A stretch of DNA of 64,000 bases, taken from NCBI RefSeq assembly GCF_029428675.1, contig NZ_JAJNEL010000001.1, positions 2,356,001 through 2,420,000 of the forward strand, given 5' to 3'. Made by a program: the position numbers and the translations under genes. The stretch's first letter is position 1. Each line of letters begins with the position of its first letter. The DNA comes from Streptomyces sp. JH14 (GTDB taxonomy: Bacteria; Actinomycetota; Actinomycetes; Streptomycetales; Streptomycetaceae). Below, one piece after another: positions 27,846 to 36,607 of the stretch. The notes under the pieces are model-generated. The model saw nothing but the letters and a program-made list of their open reading frames with translations. It was not told the origin of the DNA and did no database searches.

Positions 27846-28763
27846 TCAGCCCTTGACGGCGCCGGACATGATCCCTCCGACGATCTGCTTGCCGAAGATC
27901 ACGAAGACCACGAGCAGCGGCAGCGTACTGATCAGTGCCCCGGCCATGACGATGCTCTGGTCGGGGGTGTAGGAGGCGCTCAGCAGGCCGAGGGCCACCT
28001 GAAGCGTCGGCTTCTGCTGGTTCAGGGCGAGATAGGGCCAGAAGAAGTCGTTCCACGCCTGTACGAAGGTGAGCATCCCGAGCACCATCATCGCCGGGCG
28101 GGCCACCGGGAGCACCACGCTCCGCACGATGCGGAAGTTGTTGGCGCCGTCCAGCTTGGCCGCCTCGATGAGCTCGTACGGCAGAGCCTCGAGCAGGTAC
28201 TGCCGCATGAAGAAGACACCGAACGCGCTCACCAGCGTCGGGAAGATCACCGACTCCAGCTTTCCGCCCCAGCCGATGTCGGACATCATCATGAACAGCG
28301 GGACGACACTGAGCTGCGGCGGGATCGTGAGCGTGGCGATGACTCCGGCCATCAGTGCGCCGCGGCCCTTGAAGCGCATCTTGGCGAAGGCGTAGCCGGC
28401 CAGGGTGCAGAAGAAGAGCGTCGCCACCGTGATGCAGCTGGAGACGACGATGCTGTTGACGATCGCCTTGCCGAGGTGCGCCTGGTTCCATGCGGCGTCG
28501 AGATTGTGAAACAGCCGTCCGCCCGGCAGGAAGGGCGGGGTGGAGGCCAGTACCTCGTCCTGGGTGTGGGACGAGGCAACCAGAGTCCAGTAGAGCGGCA
28601 GGAGCGAGCCGATACCGACGACGGCCAGGGCGATATAGGCGAACGGGCCGCCCTGCAACTGCTTGCCCGCGCCCGGCGCGAAGCGGGCCTGGCGCCGCGG
28701 CGCCCGGTGGACCGGCTGCGGGATGCCCAGTTCCGGGGCTTTGGTGGGGCTGGTCATGGTCAT
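27846..28763 (-). CDS. cebG: cellobiose/cellotriose ABC transporter permease
   Basis: This 305-residue MalG-type inner-membrane permease has six predicted helices. The first (about 38-58, A-Y-I-A-L-A-V-V-G-I-G-S-L-L) follows a cytoplasmic N terminus. The EAA loop is E-A-A-K-L-D-G-A-N-N-F-R-I-V-R, the contact for the ATPase. No ATPase gene is nearby, as is normal for ceb operons, which use the shared ATPase MsiK. It begins 15 bp after the cebF stop with GGGAGCG upstream. Confidence 0.94.
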   Translation of the reverse strand: MTMTSPTKAPELGIPQPVHRAPRRQARFAPGAGKQLQGGPFAYIALAVVGIGSLLPLYWTLVASSHTQDEVLASTPPFLPGGRLFHNLDAAWNQAHLGKAIVNSIVVSSCITVATLFFCTLAGYAFAKMRFKGRGALMAGVIATLTIPPQLSVVPLFMMMSDIGWGGKLESVIFPTLVSAFGVFFMRQYLLEALPYELIEAAKLDGANNFRIVRSVVLPVARPAMMVLGMLTFVQAWNDFFWPYLALNQQKPTLQVALGLLSASYTPDQSIVMAGALISTLPLLVVFVIFGKQIVGGIMSGAVKG

Positions 28764-28778
28764 GGAAATCGCTCCCGG

Positions 28779-29777
28779 TCAGACCGCGGATTTGCGTACG
28801 AAGCGGCCGATGAGCCAGTTGACCGCGGCGATGAGCAGCAGGAGGGCGAGCATCGCCCAGGCCACTGCGGCGGCCGGACCGAGGTGCCCCAGATTCCAGC
28901 CGTAGTTGTAGAGGTAGACGCTGAGCGTCTCGTACTGATTCTCGTTGCCGCCGGTGGCTCCGAGAGTGCCGCCTTCCAGCAGCAGGGGCTCACCGAACAG
29001 CTGCATGGAGCCGATGGTCGAGATGACGATCGTGAAGAGGATCGTGGGCCGCAACGAGGGGATGGTCACCTTGCGGAACTGCTGCCAGCGCGAGGCGCCG
29101 TCGATCGAGGCCGCCTCGTACAGATCGGACGGCACGGACTGCATGGCGGCGAGATAGATCAGCGTGTTGTAGCCCGTCCAGCGCCAGATCACGATGATGG
29201 AGATGGCGATCTTGGACGTCCAGTGGCCGTTGGCCCAGTTGGTGTGGCCGAGGCCGACGAACTCCAGCACCCAGTTCAGCAGACCGCCGTCGGTCCGGAA
29301 GACCAGGGCGAAGACCAGGGCAGCGGAGGCCACGGAGGTGGCGTACGGGGTGAGGATGACCGTCCGCCAGAAGGTGCTGGCGCGCAGCTTGTAATTCAGC
29401 AGGTGGGCCAGGCCGAGCGCGACCAGCAGCTGCGGAACCGCCGACATGACCCCGATCAGGAAGGTGTTGCTGACGGCTGTCCAGAATTCGGAGTCGTGCA
29501 GGATCGTGTCGAAGTTGCCCCAGCCGACCCACTCCATCTGGTCCAGGCCGGTCATCTCCACCCGGTGCAGGGCGATCCATCCGGTGTACAGCAGCGGATA
29601 GAGCCCGAAGGCGCCGAAGACGAGGAAGAACGGGGCTATGTAGGCGTACGGCGATGCCTTGTCGTCGAACCGCCACAGCCGGCTCCGCCATGTCCGCCGA
29701 CGGGAGATCTGCGGTGGCTGCTGGGAACCGCCGGGTGGCGGAGCGTATGCGTCCCGGGTGGGAGTCGAGGTGGCCAC
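28779..29777 (-). CDS. cebF: cellobiose/cellotriose ABC transporter permease
   Basis: This 332-residue MalF-type permease begins with a Pro/Thr-rich N-terminal tail of about 45 residues, then six helices starting at P-Y-A-Y-I-A-P-F-F-L-V-F-G-A-F-G. The EAA loop is E-A-A-S-I-D-G-A-S-R-W-Q-Q-F-R. It forms the permease dimer with CebG. The preferred start is GTG 29777 (MATSTPTRD) with AAGGA nine bases upstream. The longer in-frame extension has an unusual composition and overlaps the intercistronic hairpin. It is separated from cebE by a strong hairpin that may lower its expression relative to the binding protein. Confidence 0.93.
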   Translation of the reverse strand: MATSTPTRDAYAPPPGGSQQPPQISRRRTWRSRLWRFDDKASPYAYIAPFFLVFGAFGLYPLLYTGWIALHRVEMTGLDQMEWVGWGNFDTILHDSEFWTAVSNTFLIGVMSAVPQLLVALGLAHLLNYKLRASTFWRTVILTPYATSVASAALVFALVFRTDGGLLNWVLEFVGLGHTNWANGHWTSKIAISIIVIWRWTGYNTLIYLAAMQSVPSDLYEAASIDGASRWQQFRKVTIPSLRPTILFTIVISTIGSMQLFGEPLLLEGGTLGATGGNENQYETLSVYLYNYGWNLGHLGPAAAVAWAMLALLLLIAAVNWLIGRFVRKSAV

Positions 29778-29847
29778 GGGCGGGAGTCCTTCCCTGCGTT
29801 GCTGAGTTGCCGTGCTTCGATGAGCCCGAGTGCGGGGCTGTACGCGT

Positions 29848-29885
29848 GCCGGTGCGGGCGGCTCCTGGGGGCCGCCCGCACCGGC
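29848..29885 (-). terminator. intercistronic hairpin between cebE and cebF
   Basis: Perfect 15-bp stem (29848-29862 and 29871-29885) with an 8-base loop in the 113-bp gap. It is likely to act as a partial terminator or mRNA-stabilising hairpin that gives more CebE than permease. Confidence 0.75.
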
Positions 29886-29890
29886 GACGG

Positions 29891-31219
29891 TCAGCCGATC
29901 GCCTTGTCGATCGAGCTGGTCGCAGCCTTCCACGCGTCGTCAGGGCTGGTGCCGCGCTGCTCCATGTTGTTGATCTGGGTGGAGATGGTGTCCTTGATGA
30001 TGCCGTCCTTCGGGCCGAGGACGGTCTCGGGGATCGACTTGGCCTCGCCGGCGTAGATCTCACCGATCGGGGCGTCGTTGAAGTACGCCAGCTTCGCGGT
30101 CTTCACGTCCGGCAGGTCGTACGCGAGCTTGTTGGACGGGAAGCTGCCGATCGCCTTGAAGACGGCGGCCTGCTGCTCGGGGGCGGTCAGCCACTTGACG
30201 AGCTTGGTGGCCTCGTCGACGTGCTTGCCCGACTTGGGCACGGCGAGGAACGAGCCACCCCAGTTGGCGGCGGTCGCCCCGGGGGCGGTGGTGATGTTCC
30301 ACTTGCCCTTGTTGCCTTCACCGGCGTTGACCGAGATCTGACCGGCCATCCACGCGGGGCAGGCCACGGTGGCCATGGTGCTCTTGCGCAGTGCGGCATT
30401 CCACGGGGGGCTGAACTGGGCGAGGCCCTGGGTCAGCTTCTTCGACGCCGCCTCGGCCGCAAGGTCCCAGCCCTGCTTGACGCTGGGGCTCTCCTTGTAG
30501 ATCGGCTTGCCGCTCTCGTCGTAGTACTGCTTCGGGCTGGAGCTCACCACGGCGTTGTACATCGCGCTCGCGGAGTCCATGAAGAAGGTGCCCTTGGGGG
30601 CGGACTTCTTGTACTCCTCACCGAGCTTGAGGTAGTCCTCCCAGCCGCCGGCAACCTTGGCGGCGACCTCCTTGGGGTCGGTCGGCAGACCGGCCTTCTT
30701 GAAGAGGTCGGTGTTGTAACAGAGCGACATCGGACCGATGTCGGTGCCCGCGCCGATCACCGCGCCGTCTGCCGTGGTGGCCTGCTTCTCCTTCCAGGAC
30801 ACCCAGTCGTCGACGTTGATCACCTTGCTGAGGTCGACGAAGGCGGACGCCTTGGTGTCGACGATCTCCTTGATCCGGCCGACCTCAAGGCCCTGGACGT
30901 CCGACAGGCCGCTGCCCGAGTTCAGCTGCTGGAGCAGCTTGGGGTAGTAGACCTTCTCGTCGGCGGTGGCGTCTTCCTTGACCGTGATGTTCGGGTTCAG
31001 CTCGTGGTACTTGGCGAAGAGGCCGGCTTCCTTGTAGCCGAACTGCCCGAAGTCGGCGACGGTCAGCGTTATCTTCCCGTTCGCATCAGAGCCCGTGTTG
31101 TCCGATGAGTCCGAATCGCTGCTGCAGCCGGTCAGCAACAGGGCCGAGGCTGTCAGGCCCGTGGTGACCAGAACCGCGGCTCTGCGGCTCCGACCGGCGA
31201 CGGTGCGGGTGATACGCAT
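29891..31219 (-). CDS. cebE: cellobiose/cellotriose-binding lipoprotein
   Basis: This 442-residue extracytoplasmic sugar-binding protein has a basic signal sequence and the lipobox L-L-T-G-C with Cys32 lipidated. A Ser/Asp-rich tether follows, then the solute-binding fold of family 1 (opening K-I-T-L-T-V-A-D-F-G-Q-F-G). It captures cello-oligosaccharides outside the cell for CebFG. The start is ATG 31219 with GGAGTAGTGG upstream; a longer frame exists but lacks any signal. It is the first gene of the cebEFG transcript and has a perfect CebR operator 134 bp before the start. Confidence 0.95.
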   Translation of the reverse strand: MRITRTVAGRSRRAAVLVTTGLTASALLLTGCSSDSDSSDNTGSDANGKITLTVADFGQFGYKEAGLFAKYHELNPNITVKEDATADEKVYYPKLLQQLNSGSGLSDVQGLEVGRIKEIVDTKASAFVDLSKVINVDDWVSWKEKQATTADGAVIGAGTDIGPMSLCYNTDLFKKAGLPTDPKEVAAKVAGGWEDYLKLGEEYKKSAPKGTFFMDSASAMYNAVVSSSPKQYYDESGKPIYKESPSVKQGWDLAAEAASKKLTQGLAQFSPPWNAALRKSTMATVACPAWMAGQISVNAGEGNKGKWNITTAPGATAANWGGSFLAVPKSGKHVDEATKLVKWLTAPEQQAAVFKAIGSFPSNKLAYDLPDVKTAKLAYFNDAPIGEIYAGEAKSIPETVLGPKDGIIKDTISTQINNMEQRGTSPDDAWKAATSSIDKAIG

Positions 31220-31352
31220 TCCACTACTCCTTGTTCCAGGATGTGACTGGCGTTCTGACTGCGCGGCATACGCACTGGTGAGTGCGGGTGCCGAATGGTT
31301 CAGGGGGAGAACACGGGCAGTGCCGTTTCGAGCGGGAAAACCCCGCCCGATG

Positions 31353-31366
31353 TGGGAGCGCTCCCA
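31353..31366. promoter_or_regulatory. CebR operator upstream of cebE
   Basis: Perfect TGGGAGCGCTCCCA palindrome, 134 bp before the cebE start, where the cebEFG promoter should be. Confidence 0.93.
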
Positions 31367-31749
31367 TGCATCGATGTCGGAAGGTTCCTGCCTTGAGGGG
31401 GTGGGTGTCAAGAGTTGAAGACGCTTCCGTTGCCCGAGTGTGTCCTGCAGGTCACGAGATCGTGTCCCGCCCAGGTCTTGCCATATCCCGCAGGCATCGG
31501 CCGGGAACGTGCGCCGCTTCGTAAAACCGCAGGCCAAGGGCTTGTTGGGGACGGCCCGGTCGGCCGGCCACGCCGAGCCGCCGCGACCGGGCCACATTTC
31601 CGCCCGCCCCACGGAGCGGTCCTGGTCCTACCCGGTTCACTCCCGGCCGCCCACCGGAAGGTGAACGGGACATTGCTCGGCGAGGGCGGTGGAGGGCCCA
31701 TCCGCCTTCTTTCTCCGAAGCCGAGGCCCGCCACGGAGTGGCCGGGCGG
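31367..31749. other. 383-bp region with no intact gene
   Basis: Open frames between the cebE operator and the hydrolase remnant translate to unrelated Arg/Pro-rich sequence. The right part could be badly decayed 3-prime sequence of the hydrolase, but no homologous stretch can be followed by eye. Confidence 0.45.
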
Positions 31750-32064
31750 CGACAGTCGCCCGCGCGGGCACCAGGCAGCCGGGTGCCCGCGTCGCCGAGG
31801 GGCAGGCCTTCACCCTGGACGTGGAGGACGACCGGTAGCGCGCTCCCCGGCATCGACGGTCGTGACGATCCGTACCGGTACCCAACCGGCCGCGGCCGGC
31901 GCCGTGACCCACTTCTCCCGCACGCCGGGCTTCTCGACGGGGGTCGCCTGCAGAGCGCCGAGGACCTTCCCGGGGCCCTGCGGGCCCAGCTCATAGGGGA
32001 AGGGCGGGTTGACCGTCGCCCGCGTGAGCTCCTGAGCCGCAGGCTCGAGTACTGGCTTGTTCAC
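31750..32064 (-). pseudogene. frameshifted and truncated alpha/beta hydrolase (HSL/lipase-esterase type)
   Basis: Reading leftward from GTG 32064 (AAGGAG eight bases upstream), the first about 75 residues match the N terminus of acetyl-hydrolase-type alpha/beta hydrolases: N-K-P-V-L-E-P-A-A-Q-E, then P-P-F-P-Y-E-L-G and K-V-L-G-A-L-Q-A, then E-K-W-V-T. Homology then moves to another frame around 31830-31850, where L-P-V-V-L-H-V-Q-G-E-G resembles the usual L-P-V-I-L-Y-M-H-G-G-G oxyanion segment followed by L-G-D-A-G-T. The oxyanion H-G-G-G is already degraded and the catalytic half is not detectable. This is a recent-looking pseudogene. Confidence 0.7.
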
Positions 32065-32109
32065 GACGTCGTTCTCCTTGGGGGTAGCGATCCCAGGTGA
32101 AGCTTTCAC

Positions 32110-32771
32110 CCTTATGACCGGTCATCCACCAAAGATGTGACATGTGGTGATGGATTACTAGGGGGTCGTGGCCGCGGCCTGCCGTGACTTCCTCACATTC
32201 CTGCTCGGCGGGCGTGGCGATCCGGGTCCCCCGCCCGTGGCACCCACGGCTCATCCTGCCCCGCATCCGCCGGGTTCGCGCGGGCCTGCCGTGCACGCTT
32301 CCCGCCCGGGTGAGGGTGAGGGGCTGGTACGGCTCGCGCGCCGTGAGCGCGTGCAGTCGTTCTTCGACCGCGCGGTTCGTTTACCTCGACGAATTCACCG
32401 TGCGGGAGACGGCCCGGGCGGCGGCCGCGGCGAGCCGGGCCCCCCGTCACGGCTGGCGGCTGGCGGCTGCGGCTGCGGCTGCGGCTGCGGGGATCGAGGC
32501 GGAGATCGTCGACTTCGTCGGGCACGCGACGGCGACGGGACAGCGCAGTCCGGCAATGGCGCCGAGTCCCGGGCCGGGCCGGTCGGAGGACGGTGCCGGG
32601 GCGAGCCAGGGCACCTCGGCCCTCACGGCATCGATCCTGGCCGTGCGGCGGTGAGCCGGGCGGGGCGGCGGGGCCCGCACGACACATGGGGGGGCGCACC
32701 CCGGCCGGATGTGGGGGTGTGGGGCCGGCCGGGATGCGCGCGGGGGGTGGCGGTCTGTGGGGCCTGAGCGA
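32110..32771. other. 662-bp region without a recognisable gene
   Basis: It lies between the hydrolase remnant and the chitinase end. Open frames exist on both strands, but their products are Arg/Pro/Ala-rich, with no ribosome binding site or domain. It may be gene debris. No promoter or repeat was identified. Confidence 0.5.
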
Positions 32772-34253
32772 CTACTTGTACGCGCCGAACGCCTTCGTGA
32801 AGGCGAGCGGCTCCTGGACGATCGAGCTGCATGAGGCATCCGCGTACGGCTGCGCCCCGCCCGCGCACTGCTTGTCGCGGGTGCCCGACCACATCGCCAG
32901 CCGGCCGAGGCCCTTCTCCTGGGCGAACTTCACCAGCTGCGTGGCGTCCTCGACCTTGAAGATCTCCGTGGTGACGTCGTTCACACCGATCATCGGGGTG
33001 ACGGCCACCGCCTTCCACGCCGCCGCGTCCGCCAGTCCGAGCACGCCCTTGATCTGGGCCTGCGTCGCGGTCGCCGCCTGGATCGCGTACGAGCCCATGT
33101 CGCCGCTGTACGAGGCCCCGTAGTCCATCGCCATGACGTTGACCGCGCCGACCTTGACGCCGTTCTTCTTCGCGTCGGCGATCAGGTCCACACCCGGCTG
33201 GGTGAGGCCCTCGGGCATGACCGGCAGGGTGAAGGAGACGTCCAGGGACGGGTGGGACTTCTGGAGCTGAGCGATCGCCTGGGCGCGGCGGGAGTTGGCC
33301 GCCGTGTCGGGCAGCGCGCCGCCCTCGATGTCGAAGTCGACCTTGGTGAGCTTGTACGCGTCGATGACCTTGCCGTACGCGGTGGCGAGGTCGGCGGCGG
33401 AGGTGCACTTGAGGGCCAGTTCCGAGCCGGCCGCACCGCCGAAGGAGACCCGGACGTCGCCGCCCTTGGCCCGCAGCGCGCCGATCTGGGAGGCGACGTG
33501 GTCGTCGCCGAGGCCGGTGATGCCGCCCCAGAGCGGGGTGCAGCTGCCGCCGGAGGTGATGAAGGCGAGATTGAACTCCTTCACCCCGGTCCTGGTCGCG
33601 GTGTCGACCAGGTCGTACGCCGGGTAGAGCGAGGTGTCGACGTACGGGGCGAAGCCCGCTCCGCCCGTCGTGCCGCCACCGCCGCCGTCGGTCGCCGTGG
33701 GGGTGGGCGTGGGGGTCGTCGACGTGGCGGTCGGTGAGGGCTCGGTCGTGGGGGTGGCCGTGGGGGTCGGGGTCGCGCTCCCCGTCGGGCGGCCGCTGGG
33801 CTCCGGCGTCGCACCCGTGTCGACGGAGCACTTGGCGCCGTTGATGAGACAGCCGGTCGGGTCCGCCGCCGTGCCGCCCGCGGTGGTGACGAAGCCGACA
33901 GTGACCGACGCGCCGGGGGCCAGCTTCTTGTTCCATTCTGCGGGCTTCACCGTGACGTGGCCGCCGCTGACGGCGTGGTCGCCGTTCCAGAGGGAGCTGA
34001 TCGCCGTGCCGGCGGGCAGGTCGAATTCGAGTGTCCAGTCCGACTGGGCCGTGTCGGTGTCGTTGGTGACGACGTACTGCCCGGTGTAGCCGCCGGTCCA
34101 GCCGCTGGTCCTGGTGTACGCAGCTCCGACCGCGGCAGCCTGGGCGGTACCGGTGAGGGCGAAGATCGTGGAGCCGATCACGGCCGCGGCGACGACGGCG
34201 CCTATCGCCTTGGTCCTGGTGCTCGCCGTGCGCCGGTGCGTGCTGGTGCCCAT
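32772..34253 (-). CDS. secreted chitinase (GH18) with N-terminal CBM2
   Basis: The 493-residue enzyme opens with a signal peptide (residues 1-39, ending G-T-A-Q-A-A-A). A family 2 carbohydrate-binding module follows (about 42-140, with T-S-G-W-T-G-G-Y and W-T-L-E-F-D-L-P-A-G-T). A Thr/Pro linker leads to the GH18 barrel. The catalytic signature D-F-D-I-E spans D306-E310, E310 being the acid. It cleaves chitin outside the cell. The N-terminal CBM2 and linker are the classical Streptomyces design. Unlike many chitinase promoters, the upstream 140 bp shows no obvious GGTC-type direct repeat. Confidence 0.94.
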   Translation of the reverse strand: MGTSTHRRTASTRTKAIGAVVAAAVIGSTIFALTGTAQAAAVGAAYTRTSGWTGGYTGQYVVTNDTDTAQSDWTLEFDLPAGTAISSLWNGDHAVSGGHVTVKPAEWNKKLAPGASVTVGFVTTAGGTAADPTGCLINGAKCSVDTGATPEPSGRPTGSATPTPTATPTTEPSPTATSTTPTPTPTATDGGGGGTTGGAGFAPYVDTSLYPAYDLVDTATRTGVKEFNLAFITSGGSCTPLWGGITGLGDDHVASQIGALRAKGGDVRVSFGGAAGSELALKCTSAADLATAYGKVIDAYKLTKVDFDIEGGALPDTAANSRRAQAIAQLQKSHPSLDVSFTLPVMPEGLTQPGVDLIADAKKNGVKVGAVNVMAMDYGASYSGDMGSYAIQAATATQAQIKGVLGLADAAAWKAVAVTPMIGVNDVTTEIFKVEDATQLVKFAQEKGLGRLAMWSGTRDKQCAGGAQPYADASCSSIVQEPLAFTKAFGAYK

Positions 34254-34394
34254 TGCGTGCCTGCCTCTGTCCTACGGGAGTCCTACGGATGTGGGGATGC
34301 GGCAGCACGCTAGCGGCACCGAAACCGGCAAATGCCCTGATCCGGACGCGGGTTGATGTTCTTAGGGTTGGCTTAAGGGGCACATCGGTACGGG

Positions 34395-35828
34395 TTAAGC
34401 CCGACCGGTGAACGGCAGGCGGCGACGCTGCCGGCCCACCCGGTGGCCGCGCCCGCCCCGGCCTCTCCCGCCCTGCCCGGGCCGGCGGCCGTCGAGCCAG
34501 ATCCAGACGCGGACCTCCGTGCCGCCGAGCACCGACCGCCCGATCCGCACATCGCCGCCGGTGGACTCCGCGACCCGGCGGACGATGTCGAGCCCGAGTC
34601 CCGTCGAGCCCACCGAGCCCTGCGGCCCTCCCCCGCCGCTTCCGCCGCGCGCCAGGGCCGCCTTGGGGTCGGCTATGCCGCCGCCCGCGTCCGAGACCAG
34701 CACGATCACGGCGTCGCCGCTGTGGTGCACGTCGACGGCGAAGGCGGTGCCCTCCGGCGTGTGCCGGAAGATGTTGCCGAGCAACGCGTCGAGCGCGGCG
34801 ACCAGTTCGGGCCGGGCGACCGGGATGCGTACCGTGCGGTCCACCCCCGCGAGGCGCACCTCGCGCCCCTCGTCCTCGGCGAGTGCCGACCAGAAGTCCA
34901 TCCGCTCCCGGATCACCTCGGAGGCGTCGCAGCCGGCCCCCGGCCCGCCGTTCAGCCCCTGGGTCTGCGGGCGCTGTTCGCGGGCGGTACGGATGATCGT
35001 GTCGACCTCGTGCTCCAGCTGCTCGACGGCGGCCCGGGTCTGTTCGGCGGCCGGGCCCTCGCCGAGCGAGGCGGCGTTGAGGCGGAGGACGGTGAGCGGG
35101 GTGCGCAGCCGGTGCGAGAGGTCGGCGGCCAGTTCCCGTTCGTTGGAGAGGAGCTGGACGACCTGGTCGGCCATCGAGTTGAACGCGACGGCGGCGGAGC
35201 GCAGTTCGGTCGGCCCCTCCTCCCGGACCCTGGTCCCCAGCCGCCCCTCCCCCAGGTCATGGGCGGCGCTCGCGAGCCGCTGGGCGGGCTGCACCATCCG
35301 TACGCCGAGCCGGTCGGCGACCGCGACCGAGCCGACGATCAGCCCGATGCCGACGCCGGCCAGCGTCAGCCAGGCGGTGGTGACCCCGTTGGACTCATCG
35401 CCCTCGGGCACGAACACCTCGACGACGGCGATGCCCCCGGACCCCAGCGCGGTCGGCTGGAGCAGCGCGGAGCCGCCGGCGACCTCGCTGATCGAGGCAC
35501 GCCCCGAGGCGCGTACGGTCTCCAGGTCCTTGCGGGTGGCGCGCCGGGTGCCGATCTCGACCGGCCGGCTGTCCGGCTCCGCGGAGGCGGGGATGTGGAC
35601 GGCCATCCGGCCCGCGGCCCCCGGTTCGGTGGTGAGGACGGCCGTCTCCAGTTCGGCGCGGTCGGTGGTGATGGAGAGCGTCGGACCGATCGTGGCGGCC
35701 TGCCGTTCGGCGTCGGAGAAGGCGCGGTCGCGGGCCATCTCCTTGACGACGAGGCCGAGCGGTACGGCGAAGGCGACGACGACCATCGCGGTGACGGCCA
35801 GACACACCTTGACCAGGGCCCATCTCAT
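34395..35828 (-). CDS. sensor histidine kinase
   Basis: This is a 477-residue membrane kinase. The first transmembrane helix is at about 8-28. An extracellular sensor region of about 120 residues precedes a second helix at about 152-172. The HAMP-like segment and dimerisation domain follow, with phospho-acceptor H239 in D-L-S-H-R-L-R-T-P-L-T. The ATPase domain shows the N box (L-L-G-N-I-F-R-H-T) and G boxes (D-A-G-G-G-I-A and T-G-L-G-L-D-I-V). The Arg/Gly-rich tail of about 35 residues is probably disordered. The gene overlaps its response regulator by 4 bp. The ligand is unknown. Confidence 0.93.
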   Translation of the reverse strand: MRWALVKVCLAVTAMVVVAFAVPLGLVVKEMARDRAFSDAERQAATIGPTLSITTDRAELETAVLTTEPGAAGRMAVHIPASAEPDSRPVEIGTRRATRKDLETVRASGRASISEVAGGSALLQPTALGSGGIAVVEVFVPEGDESNGVTTAWLTLAGVGIGLIVGSVAVADRLGVRMVQPAQRLASAAHDLGEGRLGTRVREEGPTELRSAAVAFNSMADQVVQLLSNERELAADLSHRLRTPLTVLRLNAASLGEGPAAEQTRAAVEQLEHEVDTIIRTAREQRPQTQGLNGGPGAGCDASEVIRERMDFWSALAEDEGREVRLAGVDRTVRIPVARPELVAALDALLGNIFRHTPEGTAFAVDVHHSGDAVIVLVSDAGGGIADPKAALARGGSGGGGPQGSVGSTGLGLDIVRRVAESTGGDVRIGRSVLGGTEVRVWIWLDGRRPGQGGRGRGGRGHRVGRQRRRLPFTGRA

Positions 35829-36529
35829 GCGGGCCGCTCCGGGGCCGGGGGCTGGAGTTTCACGCCGACGCCGCGCAGGGTGTGCAGATAGCGCGGCCTG
35901 GCCGCCGTCTCGCCGAGCTTCCGGCGCAGCCAGGAGAGATGGACGTCGATGGTCTGGTCGTCACCGTACGACTGCTGCCAGACCTCGGCCAGGAGCTCCT
36001 TGCGCGGGACGACGACCCCGGGGCGCCCGGCCAGAAACGTCAGCAGATCGAACTCCCGGCGGGTCAGGTCGAGCGCGCTGCCGTCCAGTTCGGCCTGGCG
36101 GCGCAGCGGATCTATGGAGAGCCCGCCGACCTGTATGACGCTCGCCGACGACGCCTCGCCCCCTGCGCTGCGCGCGCGGCGCAGGACGGCGGCCATCCGT
36201 GCCGACAGGTGCTCCACCGAGAACGGTTTGGTCAGGTAGTCGTCGGCGCCGTCGTTCAGCAGCCGGACGATCTCGCTCTCGTCGTCCCGCGCGGTCGCGA
36301 CGATCACGGGTACGTCGGTGATGCCACGGAGCATCTTCAGCGCCTCGGCGCCGTCGAGATCGGGCAGGCCGAGATCGAGAATGACCACGTCGAAACGGAA
36401 ATGGGCGACTTCGCGCAGTGCTTCGAGCGCGGTGCCGACACTCCGTACCGTATGGGAGGCCTCCGTGAGGTGCCGGATGAGGGCGGATCGTACGAACTGG
36501 TCGTCCTCGACCACAAGCACACTTGGCAT
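35825..36529 (-). CDS. OmpR/PhoB-family response regulator
   Basis: This 234-residue regulator has a receiver domain with acidic residues D9 and D10, phospho-acceptor D52 in L-D-L-G-L-P-D, the switch T in A-T-A-R-D-D and K101 in L-T-K-P-F. The C-terminal winged helix (L-T-R-R-E-F-D-L-L-T-F-L and V-D-V-H-L-S-W-L-R-R-K-L) identifies the OmpR subfamily. It is partner of the histidine kinase whose start overlaps its stop by 4 bp. The start ATG 36529 gives the standard M-P-S-V-L-V-V-E-D-D; a longer in-frame open region upstream is not used. Targets cannot be told from sequence. Confidence 0.95.
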   Translation of the reverse strand: MPSVLVVEDDQFVRSALIRHLTEASHTVRSVGTALEALREVAHFRFDVVILDLGLPDLDGAEALKMLRGITDVPVIVATARDDESEIVRLLNDGADDYLTKPFSVEHLSARMAAVLRRARSAGGEASSASVIQVGGLSIDPLRRQAELDGSALDLTRREFDLLTFLAGRPGVVVPRKELLAEVWQQSYGDDQTIDVHLSWLRRKLGETAARPRYLHTLRGVGVKLQPPAPERPA

Positions 36530-36607
36530 GGGCGGCACCGTACGCCATGGACCGGCCCTCGGTCCTCCTCCGGACAGCACGGGCTTCGTTGGTGCAGGAT
36601 GTGCCGG

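Noticed and set aside
32184..32654. Plus-strand frame between the hydrolase remnant and the chitinase
   Set aside because: One segment looked faintly like a regulator helix, but the rest is Arg/Ala-rich with no start signal.
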